From Putridiphycobacter sp965230485 (GTDB lineage Bacteria; Bacteroidota; Bacteroidia; Flavobacteriales_D; Crocinitomicaceae), in assembly GCA_965230485.1 (NCBI GenBank), contig CBDDLA010000001.1, positions 1,984,001-2,048,000 of the forward strand: a stretch of 64,000 nt of DNA. The letters are read 5' to 3'. The translations under genes and the position numbers were made by a program. Shown here piece by piece: positions 37,001 through 45,045 of this stretch. How positions within the stretch are numbered: the first letter of the stretch is position 1; the number at the start of each line of letters is the position of its first letter. The notes beneath the pieces were generated by a model. That model ran no database searches and was not told the origin of the DNA. It saw nothing but the letters and a program-made list of their open reading frames with translations.

Positions 37001-37332
37001 ATTCCTACAAAATTGAGTCTTTGCCAACAATGGCTCAATTTTCCGCAATGAATGACATTATTGTTGAAGATATTAACAAAGATGGAAACCTGGATGTTAT
37101 TGCTGTTGGTAATAATTATGCGGCAGAGGTAGAAACTGTTAGATATGATGCAGGAAGGGGGAACGTTCTATTAGGAGATGGAAAAGGAGGCTTTAAAGCT
37201 TTACCTCCTTCCGCTTCTGGTTGGTTTTCAAATACTGACGACAAATCTCTCTTAAAAATGAAAATTGCGGACAAACCTGTCTATTTAATTTCATCAAATA
37301 ATGATAAAATTAAATGGATTTCTCTGAACTAA
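34018..37332 (+). CDS. FG-GAP/VCBS and ASPIC/UnbV repeat lipoprotein
   Basis: The 1104-residue product has a lipoprotein signal with the acylated Cys at residue 18 (LNVACS). A first set of calcium-binding FG-GAP repeats (about 78-500) includes GDINNDGLEDIYF, FDFDNDNDLDLYV and ADFDNDGYKDLFISNG. An ASPIC/UnbV domain (about 520-600: GAHGTKVTIL, KLHFGLGDAD, AWLDGTR) separates it from a second FG-GAP set (about 655-1050). This layout is that of CRTAC1-like VCBS lipoproteins, frequent in marine Bacteroidota near polysaccharide-utilisation and surface genes. It probably forms a beta-propeller at the cell surface. No SusC/D or glycoside hydrolase is adjacent, so a sugar link is not supported here. 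Confidence 0.92.
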   Translation: MKFLFPSLLFAILLNVACSNHKNDKTENESEVIVPKETMYFERLSPSITGIDFENKIIENDTFNFFTFEYIYNGGGVAVGDINNDGLEDIYFTGNQVKDKLYLNKGNLKFEDITETAIGDLADEGWHTGVSMIDINSDGYIDIYVSRSGIKEEAEIQSNLLFINNKDNTFSEQGKEYGVDINRKTTHSAFFDFDNDNDLDLYVMNHPNQDLTGKKKTVFAINQMIKKGSTSGDVLLENVDGKFVDITAKAGLKNHAYGLGIAISDLNNDGYEDLYISSDYMAPDFVYINNGDGTFTDQSLTQLQHMSNYSMGNDVADFNNDGLPDILTVDMASEDHVRSKKNMGGMSTEKFWQTVNVGYHFQFMFNALHLNNGNGTFSEIAGLAGIAKTDWSWAPLFADFDNDGYKDLFISNGYRRDSRDNDYIRFLNSNEAASKSLNEKLDLMPATKIQNYIYRNTGDLHFEKKMKEWKMDFPVNSNGAAFADFDKDGDLDLVINNMDEASIIMENKLSSSNKYLSIDLRGPKGNLGAHGTKVTILTKNGIQFQEMQTARGYDSSVERKLHFGLGDADKIEKIEVAWLDGTRTVLKDIKANQVLSINYSDANNSSEKIIQKPDPIFRDDSDKFPDIAHSELAVNDFQNEVLLPNKMSQLGPFLSKGDVNNDGLEDFYLSGSCYFTGQLFLQTKDGSFKEKTGPWKKNKNVEEMESLMFDVDMDGDLDLYVVSGGNEVNINSTDLFDQLYINDGKGNFTNETKKRLPKMMTSGQSISAGDINGDGYLDLFLGGRQTPGYYPFAPRSYLLLNRNGSFVDITNNSKDLMGPGLITASLFDDFDKDGDLDIICVGEWMPISFFENQNNKFVNVTESKGTSKDIGWWYSLEKGDFNNDGQMDYIAGNLGWNNKFHPSHEHPLEIYCNDFDNSGTYDIVLAKYQNDVCYPVRGRQCSSEQMPFIRQKFGSYADFAEANLEKLYGEDNLENSPIHYSATNFSSSIILNNGNSYKIESLPTMAQFSAMNDIIVEDINKDGNLDVIAVGNNYAAEVETVRYDAGRGNVLLGDGKGGFKALPPSASGWFSNTDDKSLLKMKIADKPVYLISSNNDKIKWISLN

Positions 37333-37397
37333 ATTTGTGGATTTAATAAAAAAAATTCGTAAGTTCGCTTTTACTATTTATTTAACATTTTTTAATT

Positions 37398-40300
37398 ATG
37401 AAGAAAATTTACTTAATTTTCACTATGTTTTTCCTAGGGACAGTTACCGCTGTTGCGCAGGGTGATGTCTGCTCAGCTGCCGTAAGTGTCAACGCGGGAA
37501 TTCACACAAGTGACGGCCCCTCGACCGGTAACGGGGCTTCTACCGTTGGTACACATTCCGATTGGTACTCTTTTACTCCAATTTGTGATGGTGTAATGTC
37601 AGTAGGATCATGTAACGGAGGGGTTGACACCCGTCTATATATTCATTCAGGGGTATGTGGCTCTCTTAATCAAGTTGGTTTTGCTGATGACAACTGCCCT
37701 ACTGGAACAGGATCTAACTTTGCTTCAGAAGTGGTTAATCTATCAGTTACTGGTGGGACAACCTACTACATTGAATGGTCAGACTTTTGGTCTACTCAAG
37801 GGCATGATTGGTTTCTAGACTTTACTGTTGCTGGTGGCGTTACCTCTTCAATAAGTCCAGGGATAAATAATGCGTTTGTTGCTTGGTTACCTGTAGGCCT
37901 TGAACCTGGATGGGATGTTCAATACGGTCCTTCAGGATTCCAATTGGGTTCTGGAACTGTTTTAAATGAGGATTCGTTAGGCTCTGATTTCACTTTAGAA
38001 ATTACTGGTCTATTACCAGAAACTACTTACGATTATTATATTGCTATAGAGGGAACACCTTGTTATGTAGGTCCAATTACATTTACTACACTCCCCCTAT
38101 GTCCTACACCTACTGGTATAACAATCAATTCTCTGGCGACCTCAATTATTATGAATTGGACACCAGGTGGGGGCACTCCAACACCTAGTTGGGACTTGCA
38201 ATATGGTCCAGTAGGACTTCCGATTGGTGATCCAGGAATGATATTTGACAACAATATTACGACACAAGCTCACAATGCTCAAAATTTAACATCTTGTACA
38301 AACCTACACATGTATGTTAGAGAGATTTGTGATGCCAATTCAACACCTCCATTGACATCATTATGGGTTGGACCGATAGATATTGGAACAGTTTGTACAT
38401 GTCCTGAACCAAGTGCGCTAGGTGCTTCACCTGACCCACTTGACCCATTTAAATATATTTTAGATTGGACACCAGGTGGTGGAGAAACCATGTGGAACGT
38501 ACAGTGGGGACCAACAGGTTTTGTATTTGGAACTGGAACAACGGTATCTGCTTCTAGTAATCCATTTACTGTTCAGGGAGTAACTCCAAATTCAACACTT
38601 GATTATTATGTTCAAGCTGATTGTGGTGGTGGAGATGAATCTTTCTGGGTAGGTCCGTTTTCATTTACTACAAATGAGTTCTGTCCAATGCCAACAGGTT
38701 TAGGAGCTAATACTATTACAACAATTTCAGCAAATATTTTCTGGAATGTTAGTGGAACAACTACTAATTATACCATTGAGTACGGAGAGTCAGGTTTCAC
38801 TTTAGGAACAGGACTTAATTATTCAATTGGATCTGCCAATGCTAATTTAACTGGATTGACACCAGATACTGAATACTGTTATTATGTACAGTCTAACTGT
38901 GGTGCTACCCCAGATTCAAGTTCTCTGTGGGCTGGACCATACTGCTTTAAAACAGTAGCAGCTTGTCCTGCGCCTACTAACTTATCAATCTTAAATATTA
39001 CTAACACAGCGGCTACCTTAAATTGGCAGCCTGGTGCTGGTGAAACTATGTGGGATGTTGTTTGGGGATTCCCTGGATTTGATCCTGACATAAATATTGG
39101 TGATGTTGGTGGTCCTCAAGATGGCGGTACTTCTAATACAACGAGTGATATTTACGCTCAAGGATTAAATGCTGCTGCACCTTACCAATACTATGTAAGA
39201 GCAGTATGTGGTGGTCTTGATGGAAACTCTGTTTGGGTTGGACCATTTGATTTCACTACTTTATTAGCAAACGATTTAGCTTGTGGTGCAATTGAATTAT
39301 TAGTTGATGGAAATGTAAATATTCACACTAATGTTGGTGCTACTGTAAATGGTGAGAATGCAATTAGACCACCATTAACAAATAACTTAGGTGTTCATGC
39401 AACTGATGCAACATGGTGGCAAGATACATGGATTCAGCCTAATGGTGTTGATAATCCAGTTTGGTTTAAATTTAAAACACCAGCTTCAGGTAAAGTTGAA
39501 ATATCAACTGTAAATGATATTACACTTGCTGAAGAAACTATGGCCGAAATAGCAGTTTATGAAGTTGGAAATTGTAATATCATAAGTAACTTCTCATTAT
39601 TAGGTGCTAATTCATTTGATAATCTTGAGTCTATTGATCAAAATTTCACGGGTAACTTCAGAACAGATCAGACTGCGATAGCAGGTTCTAGAGTATTATT
39701 ATGTGATTTAAATCCAGGTCAGTTTTATTACATCATGGTCGATAATGTCAATGATGGTAACGAGGCTAGATTTGACCCAGGAACATTTGGAATCTCAATT
39801 ACGGATATTCCATCACCTGATGCTGGAGACGGACTAACAGTCGATTTTTGTGGAAATGGATCTCCGTTTGACTTATTTACAAGTATTGATAATTATTCAA
39901 CCAATACGGGAACATGGTATAACAATACCACTCAAATAGCTGATTCTATTGTTTCATTCCCTCCTGGTGCTGGTGTATATAATTTCCAATACATTATTAA
40001 TAATGCTTGTGGAACGGATACGTCAATGAGTACTGTAAATGTTGTACAACCATCATCAGCTGGATTGGATGGCTATTATTCTACTTGTAACACCAAAGAT
40101 GTTTACCTCATGAACCATGTTCAAGGGCAAGCGCAGTTTGGTGGTGCATGGTCTGATGCAAATGGTCAATACTCCGTTGCAAATGGTATATTCGAAACAT
40201 ATGGTTTACCGTATGGTACTTATAACTTCTACTACGTTGTACAAGGAAATGGAATTTGCCCAGCAGATACTAGTGTTGTAAGTATTAACCTAAATGACAA

Positions 40301-40568
40301 CTGTTTAGGTATAGAAGAGACGACTGTCTCGAGTTTAGAAATGTTCCCTAACCCAGTAAATGATATATTAACAATTGCTAACCTTTCTATTACTGGTTCA
40401 GCACAAATTGTGTTATATGATGCTCAGGGTAAAATGGTGATTTCAGAAGATATATCTAATCACTCAGGAAACTATACTCTTGATATGACTCAGTTAGAAG
40501 CTGGCTTATATGTCCTAGAGGTTAATTCTGAAACGGTTAACGAAAAAGCAAGGGTAGTTAAAAATTAA
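37398..40568 (+). CDS. Fibronectin-III-like repeat protein with T9SS sorting domain
   Basis: The 1056-residue product has a signal peptide (1-20, ending AVAQ) and an N-terminal carbohydrate-module-like domain with conserved cysteines (about 21-150). At least five fibronectin-III-like modules follow, each with a W(D/N)(V/L)(Q/V)(Y/W)G motif (about 170-625) and a closing (V/A)GPFxF(T/K)T strand. A separate domain (about 625-810) has WFKFKTPASGKVEIST and YYIMVD, resembling secreted pre-peptidase C-terminal-like folds. The C-terminal sorting domain starts LEMFPNPVNDIL near 977. It is expected to be a T9SS-exported adhesin or cell-surface structural protein. It may be co-transcribed with the FG-GAP lipoprotein 65 bases upstream. 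Confidence 0.9.
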   Translation: MKKIYLIFTMFFLGTVTAVAQGDVCSAAVSVNAGIHTSDGPSTGNGASTVGTHSDWYSFTPICDGVMSVGSCNGGVDTRLYIHSGVCGSLNQVGFADDNCPTGTGSNFASEVVNLSVTGGTTYYIEWSDFWSTQGHDWFLDFTVAGGVTSSISPGINNAFVAWLPVGLEPGWDVQYGPSGFQLGSGTVLNEDSLGSDFTLEITGLLPETTYDYYIAIEGTPCYVGPITFTTLPLCPTPTGITINSLATSIIMNWTPGGGTPTPSWDLQYGPVGLPIGDPGMIFDNNITTQAHNAQNLTSCTNLHMYVREICDANSTPPLTSLWVGPIDIGTVCTCPEPSALGASPDPLDPFKYILDWTPGGGETMWNVQWGPTGFVFGTGTTVSASSNPFTVQGVTPNSTLDYYVQADCGGGDESFWVGPFSFTTNEFCPMPTGLGANTITTISANIFWNVSGTTTNYTIEYGESGFTLGTGLNYSIGSANANLTGLTPDTEYCYYVQSNCGATPDSSSLWAGPYCFKTVAACPAPTNLSILNITNTAATLNWQPGAGETMWDVVWGFPGFDPDINIGDVGGPQDGGTSNTTSDIYAQGLNAAAPYQYYVRAVCGGLDGNSVWVGPFDFTTLLANDLACGAIELLVDGNVNIHTNVGATVNGENAIRPPLTNNLGVHATDATWWQDTWIQPNGVDNPVWFKFKTPASGKVEISTVNDITLAEETMAEIAVYEVGNCNIISNFSLLGANSFDNLESIDQNFTGNFRTDQTAIAGSRVLLCDLNPGQFYYIMVDNVNDGNEARFDPGTFGISITDIPSPDAGDGLTVDFCGNGSPFDLFTSIDNYSTNTGTWYNNTTQIADSIVSFPPGAGVYNFQYIINNACGTDTSMSTVNVVQPSSAGLDGYYSTCNTKDVYLMNHVQGQAQFGGAWSDANGQYSVANGIFETYGLPYGTYNFYYVVQGNGICPADTSVVSINLNDNCLGIEETTVSSLEMFPNPVNDILTIANLSITGSAQIVLYDAQGKMVISEDISNHSGNYTLDMTQLEAGLYVLEVNSETVNEKARVVKN

Positions 40569-40600
40569 TTGGATATCCTTACTAAATAAAATACCTTTTT

Positions 40601-40636
40601 AAAAGGCTGCCATTCAATGAATGGTGGCCTTTTTTT
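40601..40636 (+). terminator. Intrinsic terminator after the fibronectin-like T9SS gene
   Basis: AAAGGCTGCCATTCA pairs with TGAATGGTGGCCTTT, with two G-T pairs, forming a long stem with a tiny loop. A T-run (to about 40636) follows. It ends only 6 bases before the next gene's ATG. Confidence 0.8.
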
Positions 40637-40642
40637 ATCATT

Positions 40643-42088
40643 ATGATTGGGATAGGCTTCTTTTCAGTATACATATTACTCATTTTATTGGTATTGTTTC
40701 TTATATACAAAAAAAGATATCAGCTATCACTAATAATGATCATTCTCACAGCTATTATTCCAAGAATATGGCTCATTTCTAATCCCTCTCTGGGAGATAA
40801 TGATGAAAAATACCATGCATTAGTTGCCAAAAATTTAACCGAAGACCCGTTAAAACCCGTTTTGTATCAAAACCCTATTCTGCCGTACGACATTAATAAT
40901 TGGAGAGGGAACCACCTTTGGTTATCAAAGCCACCAATAACACTGTGGTTAATTGCTGCAAGTATTAAATGCTTTGGAAATACTGTATTTGCAGTCAGGC
41001 TTCCATCATTAATTCTATCCATTTTTTTTGTCTTACTAATATATCATATAGCCAAACTTCTATTTAATCGTAAAGTGGCAACTATCAGCGCTTTTTTGTT
41101 AGGCATACAAGGGACTTTTATTGAATTGGGTGCTGGTGAAATATCATCTGATCATGTTGACCTTACCTTCAATGTTATCTACTTGTTGGCCTTATATGTA
41201 AGTCTTCAGATAAGTAAAGTAAATCCTAATAAAAAATATTGGTATGTCATGTTACTCGGCTTTATATTGGGCTTATTGTTTTTAGTAAAATGGCATGTTG
41301 CAGCTTTAATTCTACCCATTTGGATAAGTTATTTGGTGATACGCAAAAATAACTTTAAAACAATTCTCAGTTATACTCTTATTTCTATGTCAATTGCATG
41401 TATTACTGTTGCACCATGGTTAATTTATCTTTACAGTAGATTTCCATTAGAACTAAAGTTGATGGTTAATCATCTAATTTCTCCAATTAACCAAGTTGTG
41501 CAAGGACATAGTGGTCCATGGTATTATTATCTCGACAAAATTGGCAAACTGTGTGGTGAGTTTATTTATCTACCCATCTTATATCTCATTTATGTTTGCT
41601 TTTCAAAAAAGTCATGGAGGTTATTTTTTCTTCTGTCTTGCATCATAATTCCAATAATTGCCTTTTCATTTGTTGAAACTAAACGTTTTACATATGTTTT
41701 GATTACCGCACCAGCAATTTTTATCGCGATAAGTCATTTCATCTCTGATATATTACTTAATGTTCAATGGCATAATTGGGTAAAAAACTTTTTAATCATA
41801 GGCTTAATTGCATTACCCATTCGATTTAGTATCGAACGGGTTGACTTTTTTTCAGATCTGTCAGAAAATTATCAGCTAAAAAAGGAATGGAAGCAAAACT
41901 TAATTAATTCAATCAATGAAAATGACCATAGAATTGTGATTTTTAGTGATAAAAATTATATCGAGACTATGTTTTATACAAAATCTACATCCTACCCTAT
42001 AAAACCTAAAGAAAAAACGATCTCACAGATAAAAAGTAGAGGATTTAATTGCTATAGTTTTAATGGACAAGAATATGTTAAGCTATGA
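40643..42088 (+). CDS. GT39-type (ArnT/PMT-like) glycosyltransferase
   Basis: The 481-residue integral membrane protein has about ten to twelve hydrophobic helices. After the first helices comes the acidic loop SLGDNDEKYHALVAKNL (D52, D54, E55), matching the catalytic Asp-Glu loop of GT39/ArnT-like enzymes, then WLSKPPITLWLIA and AGEISSDHVDLTF as in that family. Such enzymes use polyprenyl-phosphate sugars to modify lipid A or proteins on the periplasmic face. It starts 6 bases after a terminator T-run, leaving no room for a normal promoter. Its 3' end overlaps the convergent saccharopine dehydrogenase gene by 6 bases. The acceptor cannot be predicted. Confidence 0.85.
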   Translation: MIGIGFFSVYILLILLVLFLIYKKRYQLSLIMIILTAIIPRIWLISNPSLGDNDEKYHALVAKNLTEDPLKPVLYQNPILPYDINNWRGNHLWLSKPPITLWLIAASIKCFGNTVFAVRLPSLILSIFFVLLIYHIAKLLFNRKVATISAFLLGIQGTFIELGAGEISSDHVDLTFNVIYLLALYVSLQISKVNPNKKYWYVMLLGFILGLLFLVKWHVAALILPIWISYLVIRKNNFKTILSYTLISMSIACITVAPWLIYLYSRFPLELKLMVNHLISPINQVVQGHSGPWYYYLDKIGKLCGEFIYLPILYLIYVCFSKKSWRLFFLLSCIIIPIIAFSFVETKRFTYVLITAPAIFIAISHFISDILLNVQWHNWVKNFLIIGLIALPIRFSIERVDFFSDLSENYQLKKEWKQNLINSINENDHRIVIFSDKNYIETMFYTKSTSYPIKPKEKTISQIKSRGFNCYSFNGQEYVKL

Positions 42089-43453
42089 ATCATGCAATTC
42101 ATTATACAATACAGGAGGATCTATTTCTTTTTCTTTAAAAATAATACCATATTTTTCAAGTTCTGCAAGAATTGGGGTATAAACCTCTTTAAAAATTGGA
42201 AGTTGTACACCTTTTAATTGAATAGTTCCATTTAAAACCATTTTAGCACAAATGGCTATTGGAAGCCCCACTGTATTGCTCATTGCAGTATAAGTCTGAT
42301 CGATCCCAATACAAACCATTGAAGAGTTTATTTCATAACATTTTTCATTCAATAAATACACGAATTTATGCCACATTACAATCATATCTTTGTCGTTCGG
42401 CCCAAGTCGCCATTTATCCTCTAACATCTTTTGTAAGAAATAAGCTGGCGTCACGTCTTGATCAATATCAATACCTTCTTTTTCAAAAATACCAAGCCAG
42501 ACCAATTTTTCCCATATTGGATCATCCTGATCAATTCTGAGACCGTATCGTAATTTTAGCTCCACAGAATCCGACGGATGGTATGGCAAAAAGGCATTTA
42601 CAAAATCGCGTTTAGTCATGTCTTTACTCCCTTCAAGAACATAACTATCATCTGTAGCTCCTAACTGAACAAAAATGTTCCATGCCTTAGAAAAACCCTT
42701 TCTCCTGAATGTCCCTCGATAAATTGTAGGGATATCTTCTAGACCATAAACATCTCGGTATTTTAATGAGTCCCTATTGGCATAACCTTCAAAATGACCA
42801 TAACCCTCAATTGCAATGGTTTCAGTTCTTCTAAATAAGCGGTGGTAAGGAATATACTTGTATTGTCCTTCCTGAATAAACTTTGCTGCACCTCCCTGTC
42901 CAGCTAACACAACATTTCTTGGATTCCAGGTCAGTTTATAGTTCCATGGGTTATTATCAGATTCAGGGGCAATTAGCCCACCTGTAAAGGATTCAAAAAT
43001 GTGCATTTTGCCTCCTTTTTCATTGATCTCGTCAAGTACCTTTTTAGCACTCATATGATCAATTCCTGGGTCGACTCCAATTTCATTCATTATTAAAATT
43101 CCTGCAGACTCAGCATCCTTTGCTAAAGACTTCATTTCGGGCGACACATAAGATGGCGTAATTAAATTAGTTCTATATTTAATACAATCCTTGGCAATGT
43201 CAACATGAAACCTAGCAGGCAACATGGATATCACAATGTCTGCCCATTCAATATGTGGTTTTCTAACTTTTTTATCTAACGCATCAATTCCAAGACCTTC
43301 AGTAAATGCGTAATGCCCTGCCTTTTTTTTAGCTAAGGAATCATTTCTATCTATAATTCTTATGTTCCAATTTTCTTGTTGTGCATTTTCTATAAAATAT
43401 TTTATCATTGAAGAAGCCGAAAGGCCTGCTCCAATTACAAGTATGTTTGACAT
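42083..43453 (-). CDS. Saccharopine dehydrogenase family protein
   Basis: The 456-residue protein begins with a Rossmann motif ILVIGAGLSASSMIKYF. The central region has YVSPEMKSLAKDAESAGILIMNEIGVDPGIDHMSAKK, the strongest signature of the LYS9-type saccharopine dehydrogenase (glutamate-forming) fold. The substrate-domain block FESFTGGLIAPESDNNPWNYKLTWNPRNVVLAGQ follows. LYS9 enzymes act in lysine metabolism; many bacterial homologues are carboxynorspermidine dehydrogenases or of unknown substrate. Adjacent genes give no lysine context. The convergent GT39 gene overlaps its last codons. Confidence 0.92.
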   Translation of the reverse strand: MSNILVIGAGLSASSMIKYFIENAQQENWNIRIIDRNDSLAKKKAGHYAFTEGLGIDALDKKVRKPHIEWADIVISMLPARFHVDIAKDCIKYRTNLITPSYVSPEMKSLAKDAESAGILIMNEIGVDPGIDHMSAKKVLDEINEKGGKMHIFESFTGGLIAPESDNNPWNYKLTWNPRNVVLAGQGGAAKFIQEGQYKYIPYHRLFRRTETIAIEGYGHFEGYANRDSLKYRDVYGLEDIPTIYRGTFRRKGFSKAWNIFVQLGATDDSYVLEGSKDMTKRDFVNAFLPYHPSDSVELKLRYGLRIDQDDPIWEKLVWLGIFEKEGIDIDQDVTPAYFLQKMLEDKWRLGPNDKDMIVMWHKFVYLLNEKCYEINSSMVCIGIDQTYTAMSNTVGLPIAICAKMVLNGTIQLKGVQLPIFKEVYTPILAELEKYGIIFKEKEIDPPVLYNELHDS

Positions 43454-43592
43454 ATAGCAGGTAGTTTTGTTGTAAATTTAACACTTTTTGAACGGATGGT
43501 TATATTTATTAGAGATAAAATTTAAGTACGTAAATAGAATACGTTCTTAGGTAATATTCTTGTATTGTCAATTAACAAAACACGACAATATT

Positions 43593-43916
43593 ATGGAAAA
43601 AGTACTTCAAATTTATCAAGCCATCAGAGTCAACTCAATCGTATATGAAGCTGGAGATTTACAAGCAAAAATTAACTGCGATTTAGTATTTGGCAACAAG
43701 ACTGTCTCTACCAATCTACTGATTTCGCAAACAGATGTAAATCGACTTATCGCAAAAATGTCAACAAGTAACCATTCAGAATGGTTGGATAACTCAATGC
43801 GGTCAATGTATCTTGAGGACGGAACTCAATTGATTGAATACAACTTTTCCGATCATCTAAAAGGGACGGTCAATAACTTTCACTTTAACAATTCATATAT
43901 ACAAATAGGCGCTTAA
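43593..43916 (+). CDS. Hypothetical protein
   Basis: The ATG at 43593 is preferred over an in-frame TTG 11 codons upstream and gives a 107-residue cytoplasmic product with mixed alpha/beta composition (IYQAIRVNSIVYEAGDLQAKI, STNLLISQTDVNRLIAKMS, QLIEYNFSDHLKGTV). No domain was recognised. Its stop is 2 bases before the next gene's ATG, so it is expressed with a HIRAN-like protein and could be its partner. A plus-strand box TATTCTTG about 30 bases upstream is one mismatch from the -7 consensus. Confidence 0.65.
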   Translation: MEKVLQIYQAIRVNSIVYEAGDLQAKINCDLVFGNKTVSTNLLISQTDVNRLIAKMSTSNHSEWLDNSMRSMYLEDGTQLIEYNFSDHLKGTVNNFHFNNSYIQIGA

Positions 43917-43918
43917 TT

Positions 43919-44272
43919 ATGAAAAATTTGATCTCTAAAAACACCATATATGAATTACCTAATTTACAGTATATTTTTAAGGTTTCAGATCTTTATAAAT
44001 ACGATATGATATACATTTATCATCATATCCATGAAGGCTCAAAGGTAACATTGGTTCGCAACGATTTACAAATTGGAGGAAATAATAGCTATTTAGTTTA
44101 CTTTAAGAACTTTCTATTGGGTTCGCTTTTTATTTCTACCCTTTTTACAACACAATATGGAAATTTGAGTAAAATTGAAGCTGAAATAATGAATATCACC
44201 AAAGAAAAATACCTCCCAATTAAAAACCTTGATGTTGTTATATCGCAAGCAGGACTTAGGTTAGTATCGTAA
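43919..44272 (+). CDS. Small protein with possible HIRAN-like fold
   Basis: The 117-residue product has no signal peptide. Residues 36-75 (HIHEGSKVTLVRN..., NSYLVYFKNFLLGSLFIS) resemble the core of HIRAN domains, in which a 'GD-x-L-x-L-x-R-E-x' strand is followed by a 'LGYIP' strand. HIRAN domains bind damaged or 3'-ended single-stranded DNA, mostly fused to helicases; stand-alone short HIRAN proteins are common in Bacteroidota. The match is by eye and only moderate: the usual N-x-x-D after the R-E is missing. It is co-transcribed with the gene before it (2-base gap). Confidence 0.55.
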   Translation: MKNLISKNTIYELPNLQYIFKVSDLYKYDMIYIYHHIHEGSKVTLVRNDLQIGGNNSYLVYFKNFLLGSLFISTLFTTQYGNLSKIEAEIMNITKEKYLPIKNLDVVISQAGLRLVS

Positions 44273-44345
44273 TCGATAGAAATAAAAAACTGAATCTTAT
44301 ATTCCTCATTTTTTTCTTAACTTAGTGAGCGATTAATTGATTTTG

Positions 44346-45041
44346 ATGGAAAACGCAATTAGAATTGTTATTATTGGGGACTACAATTTCGCGTATCATT
44401 CACATAATGCGACTAATAAGGCTTTACAGCATGTTGAAAAAATGCTGGAGCACACCATTGATTTTTTTTGGTTTGGGGAAGAAGAATTTTGTCAATTTGA
44501 TGATGATGCGATTACGGCCTTTGATGGTGTTCTTATTGCTCCTGGCCCTTTTCAAAAACCGTTTTATTTTAACCCAATCTTAGAGCGATTAAAGTCGATT
44601 GATATGCCTGTACTTGGCACCGGTGAAATTTTTAGAATTGTAGTCCAATCGCATTTTTCAGATTTAGGTTTTGATAAGAACGGAGAAAAAATTATATCCG
44701 ACAACCTAGTAGATGGTAATCATTTTACTCAAGTCAATTTAGCAAAACTATCATCTGAATGCGATAAAATTTATATCCACAGAGGAGCTATTGAATTTAG
44801 TTCTTCTCGTTTTTCTATTCTTCCTCAATATTCTGATATTCTTGCAGAAGCTTTTGAAATTGGAGCGAGAAATCAGTACTTCGATCCGGAAATATTAAAA
44901 TCTAAAGACTTAAACTTCTTTATGTTCACTATGTTTTGTCCTCAAATGAACTCAACAGAAGACATTCCACATCCTTTATTTACTTATTTTATTAAAACGG
45001 TTATCCGTTTAAAAGACATTGAAATAAGTAATAGTCACTAG
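44346..45041 (+). CDS. CTP synthase C-terminal-related glutamine amidotransferase-like protein, nucleophile absent
   Basis: The ATG at 44346 gives 231 residues; the TTG three codons earlier is discounted. IRIVIIGDYNFAYHSHNATNKALQH (5-29), FDGVLIAPGPFQKP (59-72) and IPHPLFTYFIKTVIRL near the end match the GATase1-like family related to the CTP synthase C-terminus. In active members the nucleophile elbow reads GTCGGFQH; here the equivalent is GTGEIFRI (91-98), with Gly at the Cys position, and no in-frame TGA that could encode selenocysteine. It is probably a non-catalytic derivative that binds a ligand or partner. It is 73 bases downstream of the HIRAN-like gene and convergent with the S9 peptidase gene. 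Confidence 0.7.
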   Translation: MENAIRIVIIGDYNFAYHSHNATNKALQHVEKMLEHTIDFFWFGEEEFCQFDDDAITAFDGVLIAPGPFQKPFYFNPILERLKSIDMPVLGTGEIFRIVVQSHFSDLGFDKNGEKIISDNLVDGNHFTQVNLAKLSSECDKIYIHRGAIEFSSSRFSILPQYSDILAEAFEIGARNQYFDPEILKSKDLNFFMFTMFCPQMNSTEDIPHPLFTYFIKTVIRLKDIEISNSH

Positions 45042-45045
45042 ATTA

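Noticed and set aside
34018..40568. Polysaccharide-utilisation locus around the FG-GAP lipoprotein
   Set aside because: No SusC, SusD, glycoside hydrolase or polysaccharide lyase is present.
44625..44640. Selenocysteine at the amidotransferase nucleophile position
   Set aside because: The codon is GGT (Gly), and no in-frame TGA is present in the gene.
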